A DNA stretch of 54,992 nucleotides from Clostridia bacterium (GTDB lineage: Bacteria; Bacillota; Clostridia; Oscillospirales; CAG-272): the NCBI GenBank assembly GCA_900753295.1, contig CAADYQ010000066.1, positions 1 through 54,992 on the forward strand, written 5' to 3'. Position numbers and translations under genes: made by a program. The notes under the pieces were generated by a model. The model had not been told where the DNA came from and searched no databases. It worked only from the letters and a program-made list of their open reading frames with translations. Below are positions 8,077-15,614 of the stretch, piece after piece; the stretch's first letter is position 1; each line of letters starts with the position of its first letter.

Positions 8077-8312
8077 TGTAACGTTTTTGACCCCATTTTC
8101 TATAATTCCCTACGCGTATAGGCGCTATGGCGGATAACGCCCATACACCCTTTATTACAGGTATTCAATAGAAAAAGTATGTTACAATGTTACAAAGTCC
8201 AAAAAGCCCTTGAAATACGGGCTTTTTCGCTGTAACGTCTGCTGTAACGTTTTTGTTACAGTGTTACACCGTTCTGCGCTTGTAACATCCAGTGTTACAG
8301 CAGAATGTTACA
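8077..8312. repeat. Cluster of GTTACA motifs in both orientations
   Basis: The intergenic region between VRR-NUC and the primase contains at least ten copies of GTTACA/TGTAAC: at about 8077, 8180, 8188, 8231, 8243, 8254, 8262, 8281, 8293 and 8306. Many are 8-13 bases apart. The density is far above chance and no protein is encoded here. Iterons for the phage replication origin, or sites for a regulator, are both possible. Confidence 0.65.
8201..8227. terminator. Bidirectional intrinsic terminator
   Basis: AAAAAGCCC (8201-8209) pairs with GGGCTTTTT (8219-8227) around a 9-base loop. Both strands end in a T-run. On the leftward strand it lies downstream of the primase gene and upstream of VRR-NUC, so it may reduce read-through between the two halves of the early operon. 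Confidence 0.8.
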
Positions 8313-8318
8313 GCCTTT

Positions 8319-10727
8319 TCACGCCCGGACAAAGCCACGCTGCACGCTGTATGGGCCTACCCGGATGACCGTGCCGGACCGCTTCCAGCCGTCCAGCCGC
8401 GCCAGAATGGCGTTGATTTCCCGCGTGTCAGCGGGCTTCATTTCCCGGACATTCCCGTTGAACAGCTCACACCAAACTTCCACGGCGGCGATACGGTCAC
8501 GGTCCACAAGCTCAAGCTCCTGCCCATCCGGCGTCCGTGTAGCTCCGCACCAGTAATCCCGCCGCCTGTCGATGGGCCATTTCGCCCAGTCAACCGGCAC
8601 CTGCTTTTCAACGAATGCGGCAATAAGACCCTCACGGGCGGACACCTCGCGGTGCTCCTCCTGTTTGATCTTCGCCTCCTGCTCCACGTCACCGGAGAGA
8701 TACAGCGATTCACCGGCCTGCCAGCGAGCCTTTGCCTCCGCCCACAGTTGGTCGATAACATCGTCGGTCAGGTCGCGCCACACGGTTTTGGCGTGCGGCT
8801 GCTCGCCCACGTCCACGGGCCAGAAACGCCGGTTGCCGGTCGTGTCCTGAAGGAAGTCCGTCGTATTGGTGGAGCCGAAGAACACGCACTGCCGGGGCAG
8901 CTCCGAGACATGACGGCCATACGCCGCGCGGTAGCGGTCGGCACGCAGGGAGAGGAACTGCTTGATGCGGGCGACGTCAGTCTTGCGGAATGCGTCCAGC
9001 TCTGACACTTCCACCAGCCACACGCCCTGAAGCAGCTCTGATGCGTCCTTGCCCTCAAACGTCCGAATGGAATCATTGAACCAGCCTCGGGACATTTTAT
9101 CCAGCAGGGTACTTTTGCCGATGCCCTGCGGCCCCGCAAGGATGACCATGTTATCGTACTTGTAGCCGGGGATCATAGCGCGGGTAACGGCTGCGGTGAA
9201 GCTCTTGCGGCACACAGCACGGTTATAGGCGGTGTCCTTCGCGCCCAGATAGTCAATGAACAGCGTGTCCAGCCGAGGCACACCGTCCCATGTCAGACGC
9301 TCGATGTACTCGCGGACCTCGTTGAAGGCGTGCTGCGAGGCGTGAATGTCAAGGGCGCTGTCGATGTTGCCGCGCCCGGAGATGCCCCAGAAACGTTCCA
9401 TGTACCAGTACAGGCCGTTGCTGTCCGTATCAGACCACAGGCGGCGTTTGCCGTCCTTCTTCCACGGCAGCGGCCCCAGCACCTCGCCGCGCCCTGCGAA
9501 CTGATTGAGCGCGAACTTGCCCTTCAGGAGCGGATCGCCGTCAAGGATGATAAGCACATTGTCAATGGTGCTCTTGATCTTGCCGTCCTGCGTGCGCTGC
9601 AACTTTTCAGCCCATGCGGTGTCGTCCTCCGGCGTGGGATCGTTGCCCATGCCCTCGAACTCCCGCATAGCCTGTTCGTGCTGCTCGCGGTTGAGTGTGG
9701 CGCATACGGTCTTGTCAGCCAGTGCCAGATCGCACATAGCCTTGTAGGACGGGAGCTTTGCAATGGGCGTTTCCGGCGAAGCATTGTCGTCCTTGTCTCC
9801 GAACTTGTGTAGCCGGATCAGATCAAAGGCATTGACCAGCCGCCCACTGCACGGGTCCGTCGCATGGTGGCTGAACAGGAACTTGCCGTCGTCGTAGATG
9901 ATCGCGCCGCCCGTGGTGGAGCCGCCCAGATAGGTATAACGGTCAGGGTCGTTGTCCACGGCCTCATAGATGCCGGGCAGGTAGGCGTCCATAGCCGCCA
10001 GCACGTTATAGGTGCGGCAGAAGGCGCCCACAAGCCCCTGCTTTTCTTCAGGGTCGCCCTGCTTCATAGCCAGCTTCTGATAGCTGGTAGCACCGGGGAC
10101 CACCGGCCAGCTCGTCAGATCGTGCCAGTCGGCGTATGTACCCAGAAGGGCGTCTGCGGAGATCAGCGGTGCGTCTACGGCCTTGTAGACGAACTCACTG
10201 TCGCAGCAGCAGGAGGGCCAGTACATGAGCCGGACCGTCTCAAAGGTGGTCGGGTCGGCCATGCCGATGCCCACATGAGCGGCCACACGGCGCGCGCATG
10301 GCTCGTATTCGTCCGGGGTCATAGTCCGGTCAGTCGGGACGACAACGCGCAGACGCGGGCGCTCAGGCGTGTGCTTGCGGGTGCTGTAAATGCAGTAGCT
10401 GAAGCCCAGCTCGTCCATTTTGCCGATGATGGTTTCCGTCTGCCAGCCGGGAACATTATCAAAGTCAAGCGTGATGATGTCGCGCCCGGTCACGTTGTTT
10501 GCCTTGCGGCGCTGCCCCAGCAGAGAGCCACCCACAAAGCCGCCGACGTCCTTCAGATCGTCCTGCTGTGATTTCTTCAGATGCAGATAGTCTTGCAGGG
10601 TTTCAGCTCCACGGACCGGGGTAGACAGCCGTTTATAGAGTTCTTCGACGGTCAGCACCGTCTGTTTCCAGACCATATCGCGGCGGTTGTTACCTACGGA
10701 TATGGTGATTTGTCTGTCATAGTTCAT
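8319..10727 (-). CDS. Primase/helicase with VirE-like ATPase domain
   Basis: An 802-residue replication protein. The N-terminal third resembles an archaeo-eukaryotic-type primase, with DIITLDFDN (about residue 85-93), then YSTRKHTPERPRLRVV. The C-terminal part is a VirE (virulence-associated E) superfamily ATPase with Walker A GPQGIGKST at about residue 532-540 and VWLVEVSELDAFRK as Walker B. VFFGSTN and TGNRRFWPVD follow as further helicase motifs. It would prime and unwind phage DNA. The gene is intact. A GTTACA cluster, a possible origin, lies directly downstream. Confidence 0.92.
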   Translation of the reverse strand: MNYDRQITISVGNNRRDMVWKQTVLTVEELYKRLSTPVRGAETLQDYLHLKKSQQDDLKDVGGFVGGSLLGQRRKANNVTGRDIITLDFDNVPGWQTETIIGKMDELGFSYCIYSTRKHTPERPRLRVVVPTDRTMTPDEYEPCARRVAAHVGIGMADPTTFETVRLMYWPSCCCDSEFVYKAVDAPLISADALLGTYADWHDLTSWPVVPGATSYQKLAMKQGDPEEKQGLVGAFCRTYNVLAAMDAYLPGIYEAVDNDPDRYTYLGGSTTGGAIIYDDGKFLFSHHATDPCSGRLVNAFDLIRLHKFGDKDDNASPETPIAKLPSYKAMCDLALADKTVCATLNREQHEQAMREFEGMGNDPTPEDDTAWAEKLQRTQDGKIKSTIDNVLIILDGDPLLKGKFALNQFAGRGEVLGPLPWKKDGKRRLWSDTDSNGLYWYMERFWGISGRGNIDSALDIHASQHAFNEVREYIERLTWDGVPRLDTLFIDYLGAKDTAYNRAVCRKSFTAAVTRAMIPGYKYDNMVILAGPQGIGKSTLLDKMSRGWFNDSIRTFEGKDASELLQGVWLVEVSELDAFRKTDVARIKQFLSLRADRYRAAYGRHVSELPRQCVFFGSTNTTDFLQDTTGNRRFWPVDVGEQPHAKTVWRDLTDDVIDQLWAEAKARWQAGESLYLSGDVEQEAKIKQEEHREVSAREGLIAAFVEKQVPVDWAKWPIDRRRDYWCGATRTPDGQELELVDRDRIAAVEVWCELFNGNVREMKPADTREINAILARLDGWKRSGTVIRVGPYSVQRGFVRA

Positions 10728-10754
10728 AATCAGGTACTCCTGTCCTCAGGATCA

Positions 10755-10773
10755 CCCCCCCCGTCACCGGGGG
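10755..10773. other. G8 tract and small hairpin before the primase
   Basis: Eight C on the + strand (10755-10762) are followed by GTCACC and five G, so CCCCC pairs with GGGGG. On the leftward strand this is a G8 run about 30 bases upstream of the primase start. It is non-coding as read here. Homopolymers of this length can change length during replication. Confidence 0.5.
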
Positions 10774-10806
10774 AAGGCGTCGCCTCCTTGTGTAGCTCCG
10801 CACCGC

Positions 10807-11202
10807 TCATTCCCGCGCTTCTCCCGTGATCCGGTCAGACAGGCGGACAAGTTTTCCCGCACGGATGCGGTCCACCAGAGCGCGGTTGCGGAAAATGACC
10901 TTGAGCTGTTCCAGCATGATTTCCACGTCGGCGATCTCCTCGGCCAGTGCCTTAGCGTTATCCGCACCGCGAAGATTCTTCGACAGTTCCTTGGTCAGCT
11001 CGGACATTTCCTCCATAGCCATCACAAGCTGCGATTGCTTGCCGTAGGCCCTGACGGCCTCGGCGTAAGTGTCGCACTGGACGGGTGCCACAATCGCGCT
11101 CAGACGCTCCTGAAGCTCCTTGTTCTTGCACTCGCAGTAGCAGATTTTATCCCGTGCCTGCCTGAGTTCGGCTTCAAGCTCGGCCTTCGTCATATCACTC
11201 AT
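10807..11202 (-). CDS. MazG-like nucleotide pyrophosphohydrolase
   Basis: A 131-residue all-alpha NTP-PPase-like protein. The motif AMEEMSELTKEL (EExxE) and the later ALAEEIADVEIM (ExxD) are the metal-binding signature of the MazG/dUTPase-2 fold, at about residues 62-100. A coiled N-terminal extension (AELEAELRQARDKICYCECK) precedes it. In phages such enzymes may clean the nucleotide pool or lower (p)ppGpp. It overlaps the upstream small gene by ATGA. A second in-frame ATG lies three codons in. Confidence 0.8.
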   Translation of the reverse strand: MSDMTKAELEAELRQARDKICYCECKNKELQERLSAIVAPVQCDTYAEAVRAYGKQSQLVMAMEEMSELTKELSKNLRGADNAKALAEEIADVEIMLEQLKVIFRNRALVDRIRAGKLVRLSDRITGEARE

Positions 11203-11408
11203 TTAAACACCCTCCCGGTCTTGACATCTTTGATTTCAATGCGGCTGACAAGCTCAAAGCCGCAGTTGCGGATGATGAATTTAAGAACCTTCACGAGGTC
11301 GCTCACGCGGCCATCCAGCGCGTTTTCTTCACGGACGATAGATTTCACGCCCTCATACGCTGTGGGGTCGTAGTAGCCCTCGCTGTTCCTCTTGGGGTAG
11401 TTTGCCAT
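11199..11408 (-). CDS. Small phage protein, 69 aa, unknown
   Basis: Starts MANYPKRNSEGYYDPTAYEG and continues with a helical region ending in KTGRVFK. No family is assigned. It is coupled to the MazG-like gene by an ATGA overlap, and a GGAGGGC ribosome site precedes its ATG. Small ORFs like this are usual in early operons of Clostridia phages. Confidence 0.65.
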   Translation of the reverse strand: MANYPKRNSEGYYDPTAYEGVKSIVREENALDGRVSDLVKVLKFIIRNCGFELVSRIEIKDVKTGRVFK

Positions 11409-11417
11409 ACAGCCCTC

Positions 11418-11750
11418 CTAACAATCGACTTCGATCACAGCGGTCGGGAATTTGTCGCAGTTGTCCGCAATCTGCCTGAGAAATTCCGCTGTGGATTCCA
11501 CCGTGCCCCAGCAGTTGCCCGGCTCAAACTGCCGGTAGCGCTTCGGATGCAGACACAGCCGCGACGCGCCCTGCATGAGCACGGGGTACATATCGGCACA
11601 GCGTTTGCCGTTCCACTCAGAGGGATAGGAGCCGCACACCTCTTTAATCATGGCGGCGGTGTTGGACGTGTGGTTGATCCAGTCGTCACCGACGTACACC
11701 CACTGATCCGCACCTTCGAGCTTGGCCTTGAAGCTCACATCATAGCTCAC
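11418..11750 (-). CDS. Phage protein of unknown function, 110 aa
   Basis: Starts with GTG (MSYDVSFKAKLEGADQWVYV). The product has an ordered look, with several Trp and Cys residues and a SRLCLHPKRYRQFEPGNCWG stretch. The family is not recognised. The start is preceded by GAAGGAGGCGGCTACACA, a leader nearly identical to that of the RtcB gene upstream; see the repeated-motif finding. Confidence 0.65.
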   Translation of the reverse strand: MSYDVSFKAKLEGADQWVYVGDDWINHTSNTAAMIKEVCGSYPSEWNGKRCADMYPVLMQGASRLCLHPKRYRQFEPGNCWGTVESTAEFLRQIADNCDKFPTAVIEVDC

Positions 11751-11768
11751 TGTGTAGCCGCCTCCTTC

Positions 11769-12933
11769 TCAATCACCGGCCTTGAAGTTGTACACGGGCT
11801 TGATAATCTGTAGCACAGTAACGGTGTCGGATGTGCAGCTCAAGATTTCGTCCATAGGCTTGTATGCCTGCGGTGCTTCATCCAGAGTGTTCCGGCAAAC
11901 AGAGGTCGTGTAGATGCCATCCATTGCAGCCCGGTAGTCCTCCATAGGAATTGACGCCCTTGCTTTGGCGCGGCTCATAAGGCGGCCCGCGCCGTGCGGT
12001 GCCGATTCATTCCAGTCTGAATTTCCAAGGCCCCGACCAATGATACAGCCGTCTTTCATGTTAATGGGTATCAACACGATCTTACCAGCGGCTGCACAGA
12101 TAGCCCCTTTACGGACCATACCCCCACTCGTCGATATAGTTGTGGACCGTTTCAAAGCGGTCAAACGGCAACCAGCCCATGCGCTGCATAATAACCTGAC
12201 TGATCCGGCTACGATTGAGCCGGGCAAACCGCTGGCAAATTCGCATATCGTGCAAATAGCGCTCCCGGTCCTCGCCCTCAACATAACAGAGGTCGCGCGG
12301 AATTGTGCTTTTGACTTTCAGTCGAGATAGCTTTTCGGAAATTTCGCTTTCCCGGCCTTCGGCTTTCAGGCGTTCGATCAAGGCCGCCCGCTCACCCTTT
12401 GCAGAGTGGAGCGTTTCAACGGCAATGCCCTGATAGATTTCTGCAACCTGCTTGCCTAAGTTCCGGCTGCCGGTGTGGATTATCAGATATTTGTTACCGT
12501 CCTCACCGGTGTCAATTTCGATAAAATGATTGCCGCCGCCCAGCGTACCAACGGAATTGTGCAACCGCTCCACGTTATGCAGGCGATCCCGGCAATGCAG
12601 GTCGTCGAGAAGGGTAAAATAACCGGCGTTCTGATGGACAGCCATCCCAGAGGGGATGTACTTACGGATCACGTCATCGAGCTTTGCATAGTCAATCTCA
12701 ATGGGGCCGAGGTTGACGGTCAGCATACCGCACCCAATATCAACACCGACGATATTCGGAATCACCTTGTCGCCTAAATTGGCGGTGAAGCCAATAACAC
12801 AGCCCGCGCCAGCGTGGACATCAGGCATAATGCGTGCTTTGCAATCCTCAAAGGGCTTTTGTGCAAGCAGCAGATCAATTTGGGCTTGTGCCTGTGGCTC
12901 AATAGTTTTTGCAAATATTTTCAGGTCTTTCAT
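11769..12933 (-). pseudogene. rtcB: RtcB RNA ligase, frameshifted at a G5 tract
   Basis: RtcB joins RNA 3'-phosphate or 2',3'-cyclic phosphate to 5'-OH ends using GTP and Mn. The N-terminal frame (12109-12933) has IMPDVHAGAG, VGVDIGCGM, GTLGGGNHF and HTGSRNLG, all family motifs. It then stops shortly after HNYIDEWG. The C-terminal frame resumes at MVRKGAICAAAGK (12119) and has SAPHGAGRLMSR, which holds the guanylated His, ending at 11769. Removing one G from the five at 12121-12125 would join the parts cleanly. It may be a true mutation, a programmed shift, phase variation, or a sequencing error. I start at 12933 (MKDLKIF) after AAGGAGG. Confidence 0.85.
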
Positions 12934-13271
12934 TGTGTAACCGCCTCCTTCTTTTCGTCGTTCCAAGCCGCGACGTCAACGCCGATTTCTTGCAGCTTGC
13001 GGTCCGCAAGCCACACGCCATCGTCGGGCATTTCATAGTAGTTGACCAGATCATCGTGGATGACCGTAAATTGTTCCCACGCGCGCCGGAGCCGCTTTTT
13101 CCCGAAGCCGAGGTGTTTGTGCAGGAAATAAAGGATCATGGCGTCAACATTGTTCAGATATTTACGGTCGGCCTCCACGATTTGCCGGTTGATCTCAATG
13201 TTCATGGCGCGCCGCTCTTTGGCGGTCAGATCAGCGCCGTAGATCGTGCCCTTGTACTGCTTAACTCTCAT
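12930..13271 (-). CDS. Phage protein of unknown function, 113 aa
   Basis: Starts MRVKQYKGTIYGADLTAKER. It is largely helical, with FLHKHLGFGKKRLRRAWEQF in the middle and an acidic C-terminus. The basic helix suggests nucleic-acid contact, but the function is unknown. The longer upstream reading in the same frame overlaps the HEMVH gene and looks non-coding, so I use the ATG at 13271. The stop overlaps the RtcB start by ATGA. Confidence 0.65.
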   Translation of the reverse strand: MRVKQYKGTIYGADLTAKERRAMNIEINRQIVEADRKYLNNVDAMILYFLHKHLGFGKKRLRRAWEQFTVIHDDLVNYYEMPDDGVWLADRKLQEIGVDVAAWNDEKKEAVTQ

Positions 13272-13575
13272 GGCGTCCGACCTCGGCGGGCGCAAACACA
13301 TCCGGGTTATCCACAATAACCGAATGGAGCGCGTTCGCCAGCTCGTCCACGCGCTTTTCGTCGTGGTCGCGGTAGCCGAGGCCGAAATAGATTGCATGGA
13401 CCATTTCATGGATGAAATCAGCTTCCATTTTGGCCGTGGCCTGCGGGCTGACGCGGATAATCAGGTCGTTGTAGAGGATTTCCGCCGATACGTTGTTGAT
13501 ACCGAGATCCATTTTGCTGGTGATCTCGACGGTGTAGGTCTTGCCGCCGATCTTGATCTTTTCAGGAATTTTCAT
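13261..13575 (-). CDS. Small zincin-like protein (HEMVH)
   Basis: A 104-residue protein with ADFIHEMVHAIYFGLGY near the centre, the HExxH motif of zinc metallopeptidases. The N-terminal part (IKIGGKTYTVEITSKMDLGI) is beta-rich. It resembles short phage zincins that look like ImmA/SprT minimal domains. In ImmA systems such a peptidase cleaves the repressor, but here it is far from the repressor and inside the early operon. The ATG at 13575 is preceded by GAGGTGA; a GTG nine bases upstream is the alternative. Confidence 0.7.
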   Translation of the reverse strand: MKIPEKIKIGGKTYTVEITSKMDLGINNVSAEILYNDLIIRVSPQATAKMEADFIHEMVHAIYFGLGYRDHDEKRVDELANALHSVIVDNPDVFAPAEVGRHES

Positions 13576-13585
13576 TGAAGTCACC

Positions 13586-13885
13586 TCATTCTGTGGTTTT
13601 CCGATTGATCCGCGCCGCAGTTTTGCGGTATTTCTGCGGCAGCGGGAAAATCGTTATAAGGGTTTCGCCGTGGAAGATATAGACGTTGTTGCAGTAGATA
13701 CGGACATTGTTTGCCGTCTCGTGCTTCCAGTACAGCGCCGATATGTACCGGTTCAGGCTGCCGCTGGTGTCGCTGTGCCGGATGCCGTACCGCAGCGCAT
13801 TTTCAGCGTTCTTGTGGGAGAGCTTCTTTGGCAGGCCGAGACGTTCCTTTGTTCTTCGCGCTGCGTGGTTGGTAACGCGGGTCAT
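13586..13885 (-). CDS. Basic phage protein, 99 aa, unknown
   Basis: Starts MTRVTNHAARRTKERLGLPK. The middle (SLNRYISALYWKHETANNVR) and the C-terminus (IFPLPQKYRKTAARINRK) look like a compact alpha/beta protein that is strongly basic at both ends. Similar short proteins are frequent in Clostridia phage early regions, with no assigned role that I know. The ATG overlaps the stop of the membrane-protein gene (ATGA), so coupling is likely. Confidence 0.65.
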   Translation of the reverse strand: MTRVTNHAARRTKERLGLPKKLSHKNAENALRYGIRHSDTSGSLNRYISALYWKHETANNVRIYCNNVYIFHGETLITIFPLPQKYRKTAARINRKTTE

Positions 13886-14073
13886 TTCCGCAAGAGGGCC
13901 ACAAAGACAGCGATAACGCCGATCAATGCGACCACTGCGACGCTGATCCAGAGCGGAGACAGCACCCACCACCACGACCAAGCAATAACGTGTGTCAGCT
14001 TGAGCGTGATAAACACGATGGTCAGCAGGCCGACGAAGCCGATTCCGCCGCCACCGCTGCTTTTCTCATTCAT
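13882..14073 (-). CDS. Small two-helix membrane protein, 63 aa
   Basis: After a Gly-rich start (MNEKSSGGGGIGFVG) come two hydrophobic segments, roughly residues 12-32 and 38-58, and a short basic end LLRK. Two ATG codons lie in frame nine bases apart. I use the one at 14073 because AGGAGG is about ten bases before it and only one base before the other. The role is unknown; superinfection exclusion is one possibility for such phage membrane peptides. Confidence 0.6.
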   Translation of the reverse strand: MNEKSSGGGGIGFVGLLTIVFITLKLTHVIAWSWWWVLSPLWISVAVVALIGVIAVFVALLRK

Positions 14074-14078
14074 ATATT

Positions 14079-14354
14079 TCATTCCTCCTCGCAAATGCGG
14101 ATCAGGTTGTGAATGCCTCTCTGTGTGTAGCCGAGGATTTTACCGGTGCCTGCCCAGAACTGAACCAGCGCGTCGTCGGATTTACGGCGGCAGTGGAAAT
14201 GGCCTGTGGCGTCGTTCTTCAGGACATATTCGATGTTGTGGGCTTCAAGCTGCCGGATCGCGTACTCGATGCGGTCGGGATTCTTTGCCACCCGCTCCCT
14301 GTGATTCTGCCGGGCGTGCTCCTTGAGAGCATCCCAGCATTCATCCCTCGCCAT
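14079..14354 (-). CDS. Phage protein of unknown function, 91 aa
   Basis: Starts MARDECWDALKEHARQNHRE, with GGAGGTGATCCGC just ahead. The C-terminal half (FHCRRKSDDALVQFWAGTGK) contains a plausible beta-hairpin region. No family is recognised. It overlaps the preceding gene's end by 14 bases, which is normal for this tightly packed operon. Confidence 0.6.
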   Translation of the reverse strand: MARDECWDALKEHARQNHRERVAKNPDRIEYAIRQLEAHNIEYVLKNDATGHFHCRRKSDDALVQFWAGTGKILGYTQRGIHNLIRICEEE

Positions 14355-14556
14355 GCGGATCACCTCCCAAGTCGAAGTGCTCAAAGGTGGCGACGCTTGT
14401 CATAGTCAGGAACAGGTCCGCGAAGAACTGAACGGCGGAATCGCGGTCAATGTTGTTGCGGTCGGCGGCTTCGAGGATTCCACGAATGGTCACGCTCGCC
14501 ACACGAGCCATTTCGGAAGTCCACGCTTCCGCCTCTTTTGCGGTCAGTGCATTCAT
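14341..14556 (-). CDS. Phage protein of unknown function, 71 aa
   Basis: Starts MNALTAKEAEAWTSEMARVA and is predicted helical, ending GGDPHGEG. It carries no known motif. It overlaps the DUF6378-like gene by ATGA at its start, and the next gene's ribosome site lies inside its 3' end. Confidence 0.55.
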   Translation of the reverse strand: MNALTAKEAEAWTSEMARVASVTIRGILEAADRNNIDRDSAVQFFADLFLTMTSVATFEHFDLGGDPHGEG

Positions 14557-14912
14557 CTTGACGCCTCCTTTAAGCAGGTAGGGCAGACCTGCCGCCCCTC
14601 AGGGATTTCAGCCCCGCAGGAAATACAAGTGTTGACAGGCGGGACCTTCGGCGTCTCCGTGGCGATCTCACCGGCGCAGGCGGCGTAACCGGCCAAGTCA
14701 ACGAAGCTGTCACCCTTGACGCCGGTCTTGATGCGAGCCACTTTCAGGAGCGCCAACATCATAGCAACGTCTTTCGCGCTGTAGCGCATTCCGGTGTACG
14801 CCTCCCACAGCTTGCCAATAAGGGCGAAGTTGTTTTCGGGCCTGCCGTATTCGCGCTCACGCTCTCCGCAGACGCATTTACGCGCCTGTTCCAGAATCTC
14901 AGCTCGTTTCAT
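14553..14912 (-). CDS. DUF6378-like protein with C-terminal zinc ribbon
   Basis: A 119-residue protein. The N-terminal 85 residues (CVCGEREREYGRPENNFALI, then KDVAMMLALLKVARI and SFVDLAGYAACAGE) fit a widespread phage family recalled as DUF6378. The last 35 residues hold two CxxC pairs (CISC and CPTC), so a zinc ribbon is fused at the end. The biochemical role is unknown. Its ATG overlaps the stop of the short ThyX-like ORF, and its GGAGG lies inside that ORF. Confidence 0.75.
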   Translation of the reverse strand: MKRAEILEQARKCVCGEREREYGRPENNFALIGKLWEAYTGMRYSAKDVAMMLALLKVARIKTGVKGDSFVDLAGYAACAGEIATETPKVPPVNTCISCGAEIPEGRQVCPTCLKEASR

Positions 14913-15016
14913 TGTTCATCCTCCAAGCAGACGCGCCCGCACTCCTCAAGGCGCTTCAGGATCACGCCGCCATTGATAGGCGTGATGAACTCAAAGCCGG
15001 GCTTAATAATCTTCAT
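14909..15016 (-). CDS. 35-residue ThyX N-terminal-like fragment
   Basis: The ORF reads MKIIKPGFEFITPINGGVIL and continues KRLEECGRVC before ending in EDEQ. This resembles the first 30 residues of FAD-dependent thymidylate synthases of Clostridia and their phages, which continue with YKSE and another 180-200 residues. Here the rest is absent and the DUF6378-like gene follows at once. It is probably the stub of a deleted thyX that was kept because it carries the next gene's ribosome site. A functional microprotein is less likely. Confidence 0.6.
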   Translation of the reverse strand: MKIIKPGFEFITPINGGVILKRLEECGRVCLEDEQ

Positions 15017-15314
15017 CGTCGTCCTCCGTTTCCCCGTCTTCGGTTGCGGCCTCGTACTGGTCGTATGTAATGGCTCTGACGCACTCGACGGGAACGCCGA
15101 GCAGATCAGCGGTGTTCTTGCGCTGGGCGTAAAGGAAGCCTTCGCACTGAACCGAATTGTTGATGATGCCCACAAGCTGGTCGGGGGCTTTCGCGTGCTT
15201 CAGCGCAACGCTTGTGTAGCCGACACTCCCAGCGCCGCCGAATACTTCAGCGTCCTTGACCTCGAAATGGCAGGTCAACGTAATGTCAACCAAACCGATG
15301 TTAGCGTTTTGCAT
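15003..15314 (-). CDS. Phage protein of unknown function, 103 aa
   Basis: Starts MQNANIGLVDITLTCHFEVK. It has a beta-rich first half, a helical part (GIINNSVQCEGFLYAQRKNT) and a very acidic tail (TEDGETEDDDEDY). GGAGGG lies eight bases before the ATG. The acidic tail recalls single-strand-binding-type or DNA-mimic proteins, but no family is assigned. Confidence 0.6.
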   Translation of the reverse strand: MQNANIGLVDITLTCHFEVKDAEVFGGAGSVGYTSVALKHAKAPDQLVGIINNSVQCEGFLYAQRKNTADLLGVPVECVRAITYDQYEAATEDGETEDDDEDY

Positions 15315-15537
15315 AGGATTTCCCTCCGTTATTGATGTGTTCCTCATAGCTGTAGCGGATGCAGTAAAGCGCCACATAGAGGATGACAAGCAGATAACCG
15401 GCATACAGGAACAGCCAGTACCACGAATAGAACATGGACAGGACCACAGGGACGGCCAGAGTGCCGATTACTGCACCGGCGATAAAAAGGATCAGAGCCA
15501 CCACAGCGGCGGTTTTAATCAGCTTTTCGCATTTCAT
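15301..15537 (-). CDS. Small membrane protein, two TM helices
   Basis: A 78-residue protein with hydrophobic segments at about residues 9-32 and 37-60 and a short cytoplasmic-looking basic end (NNGGKSYAKR). No known domain. It overlaps the next gene slightly. The 77-base gap upstream (15538-15614) holds a small hairpin (GGCCCC/GGGGCC) and nothing else I can identify. Confidence 0.6.
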   Translation of the reverse strand: MKCEKLIKTAAVVALILFIAGAVIGTLAVPVVLSMFYSWYWLFLYAGYLLVILYVALYCIRYSYEEHINNGGKSYAKR

Positions 15538-15614
15538 AATGAGTTGCCTCCGTAGATTTTGTGTTATTGTATTTTGGGTGGCCCCACGACCGGGGGCCGG
15601 ATTTCAAAGGGAAA

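Noticed and set aside
14909..15175. 88-residue version of the ThyX-like ORF
   Set aside because: The extra N-terminal part lies within the preceding gene in another frame and has no family resemblance.
15003..15614. Reverse transcriptase or template repeat downstream of the DUF6273 gene
   Set aside because: No reverse-transcriptase motif in any frame of the neighbouring genes and no second copy of the variable end in the window.
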